A stretch of DNA of 64,000 bases from Deltaproteobacteria bacterium. Its GTDB lineage: Bacteria > Myxococcota_A > UBA796 > SXON01. Positions within the stretch are counted from its first letter, which is position 1; each line of letters starts with the position of its first letter. The stretch spans positions 1 to 64,000 of the forward strand of contig CANFCK010000012.1 of assembly GCA_947445035.1 (NCBI GenBank). The letters run 5' to 3'. Below the pieces are notes generated by a model that saw only the letters and a list, made by a program, of their open reading frames with translations, was not told the DNA's origin and searched no databases. Position numbers and translations under genes: made by a program. This document shows, piece after piece, positions 28,901 to 34,345 of this stretch.

Positions 28901-29178
28901 TCCTCCGAGGAAACGATGGCGCGGACCCAGTCCTCGGGCAGCCGCTCGTAGGACACGTAGGTGCGGTGCTCCTGGTCGAAGAACACCCCCATCGGGGTGA
29001 CGCCGTCGCGGTAGTAGACGGGCGACTCCTGCGCGATGATCTCCAAGATGGCCGCCCGCTCGAAGGCCGGCCCCGGCTCGTTCACCACGTACTTTCGGTA
29101 GGCCCACGTGCCGACCACCCCGCCCACCACAACCAGGACCGCGGTGACCTGCAGGAGTCGGACCAAAAACTTCTTCAT
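25921..29178 (-). CDS. Bifunctional penicillin-binding protein 1 (GT51 glycosyltransferase/transpeptidase) with enlarged transpeptidase domain
   Basis: A 1085-residue class A PBP that polymerises and crosslinks peptidoglycan. One membrane anchor is at residues 5-27. The GT51 domain carries SSEDGNFWTHAGLD with the catalytic glutamate and GGSTLTQQTAKNLF. The transpeptidase has FGSTWKP (SxxK, ~473), RSENLAS (SxN, ~529) and LTGKTGTTNNY (KTG, ~899). The SxN-to-KTG distance of about 370 residues is much longer than the ~150 usual in PBP1a, indicating an inserted region of some 200 residues. The C-terminal 60 residues are Pro/Glu/Asp-rich. The start is MKKFLVRLLQ at 29178, overlapping the glycosyltransferase stop (ATGA). 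Confidence 0.93.
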   Translation of the reverse strand: MKKFLVRLLQVTAVLVVVGGVVGTWAYRKYVVNEPGPAFERAAILEIIAQESPVYYRDGVTPMGVFFDQEHRTYVSYERLPEDWVRAIVSSEDGNFWTHAGLDPKHILRAMVQNIKAGSVVAGGSTLTQQTAKNLFYRPDRSFRAKAVELGDTLRLEAQFSKKEILEFYANQFHVSANGRGIGIAARYFFDKTPEQLETKECAFIAGMVKAPSRYNPFIGQTAERREEARTAAEKRTAYVLRRMAETGELSEARRAELEAEPLAFRRGSFRYDRSVVLDEVQRRLEEPKFIELFERAGIDNPSTAGLRIVTTIDKHAEAAATYGLWHHLSELGPQLERPALDKLLLPPATTAEASPGQVLVPLSFHAARVEAAAADGLKLDLGGRPCEVDAAGILRVAKAFGAKPDVLAAVLVPGRFLLASVREDGASCDLEYRPGLQGAVLVLEDGRIRAMVGGNDNRNLNRVTSAFRQFGSTWKPLLFLAASQLGWLPTDPLDNRRNAFPFRDVWYFPRADHSADAFLSMTATGTRSENLASVWLLFHLVDRLDDEQLRRLAVEADLLPREGETPEAFALRMRDDAVIRSSPERYAELAFTRARADVLTGLPGTRHPEDALAVRSLLYGHGVAAERARVQRTSTSAERTSRLVALENNMVGLEETAAACLAGPLSALTWDPVSQALACGRAPAGFVPLPPEALALATASRVDQALAPEAQDDLLLDGRVHLGTVRALRVAEDLRSAELVGRDPYDPDVLVLHPDWRVLVGVRSFIRLCHDIGVEATLPENLTLTLGAADTSLQEMASAYQALLAGQRYRFSGEGFVEGSVTGMRSTFALPESDEPTALVQEIRDAGGNVLFRMQGRSEPVADPRAGAMVGDILRNVVLHGTGRRAADAGGTEGRPLTGKTGTTNNYRNAAFIGFAPIQAGGLPVWGKAFTVAAYVGNDDNSPMRRGSLRVQGANGALPVWLETVRLMAARGLLGTGADGEYTIPEGLVRVPSPDGLGFDGEPLTALRPPGEPPERLMALPGAAPLVARQPAEAPPSGALALPNDTEFGPPEPDEGVDPEEAPPPVDEPTAAPTDDDASLVLPG

Positions 29179-30191
29179 CGGGAGGCCTCGACGAGCAGCT
29201 CCAGCGCGCGCTGAAAGCTGCGGGATTGTGGAAATGACTCTGCCGCGGCCCGACAAGCCGCGCCCAACGATGGGTTGATGCGGGCAAAAGCGGCGCGGAG
29301 GGTGGGGATGTCGTCAGCGATCATCCACGGTTCCGGCACGATCTCGCTCGCGCCGTTCGCGCGGGTCGTCAGCACGGGCACGCCGCACGCCAGCGCCTCA
29401 AGGCACACATTGGCGAAAGGGTCGTAGTGGGTCGGCAGCACCAGCACATCGGCGGCCTGCAAGAAACGTTCCGGATTGGCCTGGGCACCGAAAAACCGAA
29501 CTCGGGCGGGCGCCGGTGGCGGCTTTCCGGTACCCACGACCCACAGCGCCCAGTCCGACGGCAGGGCTGCCAAGGCTACATCCAGCCCCTTTCGAACGAA
29601 GTCGTTGCCGACGAAGACCGCCACCGGCCCGACGACGCCCATCTCGCTGCGGAGCGACGCGCGCGCAGCGTGGTCTGGACGGAACCGTTCAAGATCGACC
29701 CCGTTGTAGACCACCTCGACCGTGCTCGCGCCGTAGTCCTCACGCAAGCCGCGCGCGCCAAGCTCGCTGTTCGCGATGCAGACCCGCGCCCCAACAACCG
29801 CCGCCCGATCCAGAAAAACGTCGAGCCAGTCCCCGGGAGACAACCACCAACGCCACGAGTTTGCGCGCCGCCGCAGGTAGTCCAAGTGCGAGCCCCCGCC
29901 GGCCCGGTACACGTGGTGTCCAGTGTGCCGTCCGAGTCCGAGCACGGCGTCGAAGCGCTCCCGCGAAAGCACGCGCCGCACCGACCACGCGAGGCTCAGC
30001 GCCTTGGCGGGCCGCCACATCGGCAGGTGCACAAAACGGATCCCCGGCTCGTTGCGAAGCTCGGCTGCAACCTCGTTGCACAGCACGCTGACGTCGTGAC
30101 CGGCCCCGGTCAAAAAGCGCGAGAAGCCGACCAGATACCGCTCGGTGCCCCCATTGGTCGAATAGCGACGATGAACCAGAGCGATCTTCAT
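29175..30191 (-). CDS. Glycosyltransferase family 4 (WaaG-like)
   Basis: A 338-residue GT-B enzyme beginning KIALVHRRYSTNGGTERYL, similar to the N-termini of LPS-core glucosyltransferases. The donor-site half has VAVFVGNDFVRKGLDVAL and ADVLVLPTHYDPFANVCLEA, where the E-x7-E type glutamates bind the sugar nucleotide. It likely acts at the inner face of the cytoplasmic membrane on lipopolysaccharide or another glycolipid. The start ATG at 30191 overlaps the upstream GT2 stop. The acceptor is not known. Confidence 0.88.
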   Translation of the reverse strand: MKIALVHRRYSTNGGTERYLVGFSRFLTGAGHDVSVLCNEVAAELRNEPGIRFVHLPMWRPAKALSLAWSVRRVLSRERFDAVLGLGRHTGHHVYRAGGGSHLDYLRRRANSWRWWLSPGDWLDVFLDRAAVVGARVCIANSELGARGLREDYGASTVEVVYNGVDLERFRPDHAARASLRSEMGVVGPVAVFVGNDFVRKGLDVALAALPSDWALWVVGTGKPPPAPARVRFFGAQANPERFLQAADVLVLPTHYDPFANVCLEALACGVPVLTTRANGASEIVPEPWMIADDIPTLRAAFARINPSLGAACRAAAESFPQSRSFQRALELLVEASR

Positions 30192-30901
30192 GAGTGGGCC
30201 AGGTGACCGCGGGTCCACTTCAAGAAGGTGTACAACGCGCCGAGTCCGGCGAAGGCCACTCCGGGCCAGCCGTCCAAGAGCCCCCGACGTAGTATCAGCG
30301 CCGCGAAAAGGTGCCAAAGAGGTCGAAAAAGCACGTCCAGGACCGACCCACGACGCGCGTCCAGCCGAGTGTACGTATCGATGGTCTTGAGGTGCTCGCC
30401 GAGCGACCGGTACGGATCGTGCAGCAGCTCGCCGGCAAGAGGGCGCATCGGCCCATCGACGGCGAGGAGATCGTGAGGATCGTGGCCAACCCAGCGCGCC
30501 CTCGCCGCCCGCACGAGGCGCACCCGGGAGTCAGGCCACGCGTGACCGTGGGCCAGCCGGTGGCCCAACCAGAACGTCCGACGATTGACCACGAACCCAT
30601 CCGCGCCCTCGGATGCGACCGCCGCTACGATCGAGGCGGCAAGGACCTCATCGACACGCTCGTCCGCATCCAACGACAACACCCACTCGCCGGTGGCGGC
30701 TTGCAGCCCCCGGTTCTTCTGGGCCACAAAACCCGGCCAGTCGGTGCTCAGGACGCGGGCGCCGAGGGCGACAGCACGCGCCACGGTGTCGTCCTCGCTC
30801 CCCGCGTCCAGCACCAAGACTTCGTCGGCGAAGGCCACCGACCGAATCGCGGCCTCGATACGATCGGCCTCGTTCTTGGCGATGATCACCGCTGACAGCA
30901 C
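30188..30901 (-). CDS. Glycosyltransferase family 2 (WaaE/KdtX-like)
   Basis: A 237-residue GT-A enzyme. The N-terminal LSAVIIAKNEADRIEAAI and the DWPGFVAQKNRGLQAATGEW ... LSLDADERVD region with the DxD metal site match LPS-core beta-1,4-glucosyltransferases of the WaaE type. A C-terminal hydrophobic/aromatic region may bind membrane. The GTG at 30901 is preferred because the longer frame would overlap the divergent gene at 30954. A GATAGG element lies just upstream. It begins the minus-strand run GT2-GT4-PBP-lipoprotein-ispA-tlyA. Confidence 0.88.
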   Translation of the reverse strand: MLSAVIIAKNEADRIEAAIRSVAFADEVLVLDAGSEDDTVARAVALGARVLSTDWPGFVAQKNRGLQAATGEWVLSLDADERVDEVLAASIVAAVASEGADGFVVNRRTFWLGHRLAHGHAWPDSRVRLVRAARARWVGHDPHDLLAVDGPMRPLAGELLHDPYRSLGEHLKTIDTYTRLDARRGSVLDVLFRPLWHLFAALILRRGLLDGWPGVAFAGLGALYTFLKWTRGHLAHS

Positions 30902-30940
30902 GGCGCGGCCTATCCCGCCCCGACGCCAGAGCGCCCGAGC

Positions 30941-30946
30941 TACGAT
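30941..30946 (+). promoter_or_regulatory. -10-like hexamer upstream of the M14-like peptidase
   Basis: TACGAT ends seven bases before the ATG at 30954, predicting a leaderless mRNA. The 52-base divergent gap also holds the minus-strand GATAGG (30914-30909). Confidence 0.35.
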
Positions 30947-30953
30947 TCGTGGC

Positions 30954-31991
30954 ATGGACGCGATCAACGAAAGATTCAGCGCCGACTACGGCGAGGCTCG
31001 ACGCCGCTTCCGTGCCGCCACTGCCGAGGTCGAGCACGGATGCATTCCGGTCACCGGAGACCTCACGATCGACTGGGCGTGGGTGGGTCGTGCCGAGGCG
31101 GCTCGCGTCCTGGTCTACACCAGCGGCGTGCACGGGGTCGAAGGATTCGGTGGCGGGGCCGCGCAGCTCGAGGTGCTCGCCCAGCCGGAGATCGATGTCG
31201 CGACGCTGTACGTGCATGCGGTCAACCCGTATGGTTGGGCGAACTTACGCCGCGTCAACGAAAATAATGTCGATCTGAATCGCAATTTTGACCCGGACGG
31301 CGGATATGTCGGCGCCGCCCCCGCCTACGCGGCGCTCGACGCGATGCTCAACCCGGCCACGCCGCCGGGGGGGCTCGATACCTTTTGGATCCAGGCCGCC
31401 TGGGCCGTGCTCAGTCAGGGCTACGGGGCGCTCAAGAACGCGGTGGTCAGCGGGCAATACCATTTTGCCAAGGGACTTTTCTATGGAGGGACCGCGCTTG
31501 AGGCGGGGCCGGCGGCGTTGCTCCCCTTCCTGGTTGAGCGCCTGAGCGGTCGCGAGCGTGTGGTCCACGTGGATTGGCACAGCGCGCTCGGCCGGTTCGG
31601 AGAGAGGACGCTCTTGCTCGAAGGAAACGTGCCACCTGCCGAGATTGCCCGGGTCACGACGGCACTCGGCGAAGACGTTCGCACGTGGAACCCCAGTGAC
31701 CCTCAGGGCTACCTCATCCGCGGGGGCATGACCGCGGCGCTGATGGCGCGTCTCCCGGGGGTCCGGTACGACGGGCTCACCTGCGAATTCGGCACCCTCA
31801 GCAACCTCGCCGTCCTCGCCCGCCTTCGGGCAGAAAATCGTCTCCACCATTGGGGCACCGTCAGCGCCGAGCACCCGGCGAAGCGCGGAATGCGCGAGGC
31901 CTTCGCCCCGCTGGACCCCGCCTGGCAGGCGCGCGTCCTGGTCCACGCCCGCGAGTTGCACGCCGGATCCCAGCGCCTGCTGGCGTCGTAG
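30954..31991 (+). CDS. DUF2817/M14-like zinc carboxypeptidase
   Basis: A 345-residue protein without signal peptide, hence probably cytosolic. It has the M14-type zinc site TSGVHGVEGFGGGAAQLEV (HxxE), the substrate-recognition VNPYGWANLRRVNENNVDLN, a further ligand in VHVDWHSALG and a C-terminal TCEFGT supplying the catalytic glutamate. The DUF2817 family is related to carboxypeptidase A and succinylglutamate desuccinylase. The natural substrate is unknown. It is divergent from the LPS glycosyltransferase operon and followed by tRNA-Cys. Confidence 0.85.
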   Translation: MDAINERFSADYGEARRRFRAATAEVEHGCIPVTGDLTIDWAWVGRAEAARVLVYTSGVHGVEGFGGGAAQLEVLAQPEIDVATLYVHAVNPYGWANLRRVNENNVDLNRNFDPDGGYVGAAPAYAALDAMLNPATPPGGLDTFWIQAAWAVLSQGYGALKNAVVSGQYHFAKGLFYGGTALEAGPAALLPFLVERLSGRERVVHVDWHSALGRFGERTLLLEGNVPPAEIARVTTALGEDVRTWNPSDPQGYLIRGGMTAALMARLPGVRYDGLTCEFGTLSNLAVLARLRAENRLHHWGTVSAEHPAKRGMREAFAPLDPAWQARVLVHARELHAGSQRLLAS

Positions 31992-32007
31992 CGACGACTG
32001 GTCACCC

Positions 32008-32036
32008 TTGCCGAACCGCCGCCCGGGCCTTAGACC
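32008..32036 (+). promoter_or_regulatory. Likely promoter of tRNA-Cys
   Basis: TTGCCG (32008-32013) and TAGACC (32031-32036) are spaced by 17 bases. The predicted start is two or three bases before the mature tRNA 5' end at 32046. Confidence 0.45.
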
Positions 32037-32045
32037 GATGCGCCT

Positions 32046-32120
32046 GGTGACGTCGCCAAGTGGTAAGGCAATGGTTTGCAAAACCATCATACGGCGGTTC
32101 AACCCCGCCCGTCACCTCCA
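32046..32120 (+). tRNA. tRNA-Cys (anticodon GCA)
   Basis: A 75-nt cloverleaf. The acceptor GGTGACG pairs with CGTCACC, the D stem is GCC/GGC, and the anticodon stem ATGGT/ACCAT encloses loop TTGCAAA with GCA at the anticodon. The T stem GGCGG/CCGCC encloses TTCAACC. The discriminator is T, a cysteine identity element, and the CCA end is encoded. All stems are perfect. The anticodon arm and 3' half also lie inside the reading frame of the next lipoprotein gene. Confidence 0.95.
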
Positions 32121-32541
32121 CCTCATCCTCGCCGCGCTCTTTGCGTGCAGCGACCCCCCCGACCCTCCCCCAGCCACGACCACGCGGTCGGCCGCCATCT
32201 GGGTGGAATGGCGCGTGCCGGCCGAGCCGGTCGAACGCCCCGTGGTGCTCGTTGTCGATGTCCCAGGGGGGGCGTTGGACCGACTTGTGGCCGACGCCGA
32301 CGTCACCACTTTCTTCAACGACCGCTTCCACCCCATCCTCGTCCAGTCGGACTTCAGGCAGAGCCCCGGCACGTTGGGCTTCTACACCGCCGACGGCTGC
32401 GCGATCGGGCCTGCCCTCACGCCACGCTCTTCCGACGAAATCATCGCTGCGGCCAACCGTGTGGTGATCGCGGCCGAAGCCCAGGGCCGCCGCGCGTCAA
32501 GCTTTGTGCGCGGGTGTCCCGGCAGCAGGCCGACGAATTAG
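32071..32541 (+). CDS. Lipoprotein with thioredoxin-like fold, start codon inside tRNA-Cys
   Basis: A 156-residue protein if translation starts at the ATG at 32071, within the tRNA anticodon arm. The resulting signal peptide (basic KTIIRR, hydrophobic LILAALFA, lipobox cysteine at residue 25) has the expected lipoprotein length, and no ATG, GTG or TTG in frame lies between the tRNA and the lipobox. AAGG four bases upstream, in the D arm, could act as a ribosome binding site. The mature part (RPVVLVVDVPGG ... FHPILVQSDF ... PGTLGFYTADGC) resembles a thioredoxin fold without a CxxC active site. It is the first gene of the exbBD-tonB operon by spacing (18 bases). The start is inferred. Confidence 0.6.
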   Translation: MVCKTIIRRFNPARHLHLILAALFACSDPPDPPPATTTRSAAIWVEWRVPAEPVERPVVLVVDVPGGALDRLVADADVTTFFNDRFHPILVQSDFRQSPGTLGFYTADGCAIGPALTPRSSDEIIAAANRVVIAAEAQGRRASSFVRGCPGSRPTN

Positions 32542-32559
32542 CTGCTGCGGCCGACGGGG

Positions 32560-33186
32560 GTGGTGATGCTGGCAAAGGCGATGCTGAACTTCGCGCTCCT
32601 GGGCGCCTGGTGGGTGCTCTGGCTGCTCGTGATCATGTCGTTCCTGTGCGTGGCGATCGGGATCGAGCGCGTGGTGTACTTCGTGGTCAACAGGACCCCG
32701 GCCGGGCCCTTCGAGGCCGCCGTGGGCCGTTACCTCTCCGGCGGGGCTCGCGACGAATTGGAGGCTTCGTTGAATCTGCAGAAGGGGGTGGAGGCAAGGG
32801 TCTTGCTCGCCGGACTTCGCGCCCGAGTGGCGGCCGCCTCGCAGCATGCCATGCAGGGGACCATCCTTTTCGAACGCTTGCGCCTCGAGCGCGGCCTGCT
32901 TGTCGTGGGTACCGTCGCGTCCACCGCCGCGTTCATCGGCCTCTTCGGCACCGTCCTGGGCATCATCCAGGCCTTTCATGAGCTGTCGTTGGAATCGACG
33001 GACTCCGGAAAGATGGTCATGAGCGCGATCTCAGAGGCGCTGGTCTCGACCGCGGTAGCGTTGATGGTGGCCATCCCGGCGGTCGTGCTCTACAACTTTC
33101 TCACCCGCATGGTCCGTTCGCAGCTGTCGCGAATCGAGAGCCTGGCCGACCTGGTGGTGGCGCGGATGCGGGCCGAGGGCACCTAG
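32560..33186 (+). CDS. exbB: MotA/TolQ/ExbB-family proton channel protein
   Basis: A 208-residue inner-membrane protein. One membrane helix lies at ~10-30 (LGAWWVLWLLVIMSFLCVAI), a cytoplasmic region follows, then two helices at ~105-130 (STAAFIGLFGTVLGIIQAF) and ~150-175 (VSTAVALMVAIPAVVLYNFL). The FIGLFGTVLGI and ALMVAIPAVV motifs line the proton path in this family. The start may be GTG 32560, GTG 32563 or ATG 32566. With ExbD and TonB following directly, it should form the proton-motive-force-driven motor for outer-membrane uptake rather than Tol-Pal. Confidence 0.9.
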   Translation: MVMLAKAMLNFALLGAWWVLWLLVIMSFLCVAIGIERVVYFVVNRTPAGPFEAAVGRYLSGGARDELEASLNLQKGVEARVLLAGLRARVAAASQHAMQGTILFERLRLERGLLVVGTVASTAAFIGLFGTVLGIIQAFHELSLESTDSGKMVMSAISEALVSTAVALMVAIPAVVLYNFLTRMVRSQLSRIESLADLVVARMRAEGT

Positions 33187-33188
33187 CC

Positions 33189-33611
33189 ATGGCTGGCACG
33201 CGACTCAGCGGCGACGACGAGGGGATGACCGAGATCAACATCTTGCCGTTGGTCGACATCATCCTCGTCGTGCTCATCATCTTCATGGTGACCACGTCGT
33301 ACATCGTCTCGCCGTCGATCAAGGTCACGCTGCCGGATGCCGCCACGGGCGACGCGACCGCGCCCTCGTCATTGGCGATCACCGTCACGTCCGCGGGCCA
33401 GCTGCTGCTCGATGGGAACCCCGTCACGGAGCCCGAGCTGCGGGCCGCTGTCCGGGCCGCGCGCGCCGCCGATGACCAAGTCGTCTGCCTCGTGGCCGGC
33501 GATCGGGACGCGCGCCACGGGGACGTCACCCACCTCATCGATCTCGTGAAGCAGGAAGGCGTCGCGCGGTTCGCAATCAACATCGAGCCCATCGAGGTCG
33601 CAGCGCCATGA
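33189..33611 (+). CDS. exbD: Biopolymer transport protein ExbD/TolR family
   Basis: A 140-residue protein with a short cytoplasmic N-terminus, one membrane helix (INILPLVDIILVVLIIFMVT) carrying the conserved proton-binding aspartate near residue 24, and a periplasmic domain of about 95 residues. The preceding MTEINILPLVD motif is typical of ExbD. It is two bases after exbB, and its stop overlaps the tonB start, so the three are translationally linked. Confidence 0.92.
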   Translation: MAGTRLSGDDEGMTEINILPLVDIILVVLIIFMVTTSYIVSPSIKVTLPDAATGDATAPSSLAITVTSAGQLLLDGNPVTEPELRAAVRAARAADDQVVCLVAGDRDARHGDVTHLIDLVKQEGVARFAINIEPIEVAAP

Positions 33612-34345
33612 CGCCGAGCGGGTCGCTGTCGCCGTTTCGGAAGGAGTCCGGCGGGCGGCTGGTGCTGGTTCCGCTGGGCATCGGGGTCTCGTTGGTGGTC
33701 CACTCGGTCGCTGCCGCGGCCATCCTTTCGCGACCCAATGAGCGCGAGCGCACCGTGCAGTGGGTGGAGATGGTCGTGGCGCAGCCGCCACCCCCACCGG
33801 CCCCGCCGCCGCCGCCGCCACCACCCGAGAAGAAGAAGCCTCCTGTCGTAAAGTTCGAGGACATCAAGCCAGTCGATGTCCCGACGGAGCCGCCGCCGGA
33901 GCTTGAGGCCAAACCGGCACGTCGGGTGGTCCAGGGGCTCCACCAAAGCTCGTTCGCCAACGGAAGCGGCACCGGACTCCAGGCTCGGGCGGGCAACTCG
34001 ACGAGGGTGGCGGCGGAGGGCGCCGGGATGTCCGCCGACGAGGCGACGGCGGCCCGGAGCTACGCGTCGGTCACCACGCCGCCCGTTTCCCGCGCGCGCC
34101 CGATGATGGAGGTCCCTAAAGAGGCGCAGGAGGCCGGCGTGGAGGGCGAAGTTCGCGTCTCCATCGACATCGGCGCCGAAGGCAACGTGACCGCCGTGCG
34201 TGTCTTGCGCGACCTGGGGCACGGCACCGGCGAGGCTTGCGCCGCCGCTTGGCGTCAAGCGCGGTTCACCCCCGGAAAGCAAGACGGAAGGCCCGTCGCC
34301 GTGACCGGCGTTCCCCAAGTGTGCACCATCCGGATCGAGCAATGA
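33608..34345 (+). CDS. tonB: TonB-family energy-transducing protein
   Basis: A 245-residue protein. One N-terminal membrane anchor (LVLVPLGIGVSLVVHSVAAA, ~18-40, with the conserved S/H of TonB) is followed by a periplasmic proline-rich spacer (PPPPPAPPPPPPPPEKKKPP), a flexible linker and a C-terminal TonB domain at ~165-245 (VEGEVRVSIDIGAEGNVTAV ... AWRQARFTPGKQDGRPV). It couples the ExbBD motor to receptors in the outer membrane, most obviously the one encoded next (ATGA overlap). The stop-start overlap places the receptor ATG at 34342. Confidence 0.92.
   Translation: MTPSGSLSPFRKESGGRLVLVPLGIGVSLVVHSVAAAAILSRPNERERTVQWVEMVVAQPPPPPAPPPPPPPPEKKKPPVVKFEDIKPVDVPTEPPPELEAKPARRVVQGLHQSSFANGSGTGLQARAGNSTRVAAEGAGMSADEATAARSYASVTTPPVSRARPMMEVPKEAQEAGVEGEVRVSIDIGAEGNVTAVRVLRDLGHGTGEACAAAWRQARFTPGKQDGRPVAVTGVPQVCTIRIEQ

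Noticed and set aside
32560..34345. Tol-Pal (TolQ-TolR-TolA) operon
   Set aside because: No TolB or Pal follows; the third protein has a TonB-C domain and is directly coupled to a TonB-dependent receptor.
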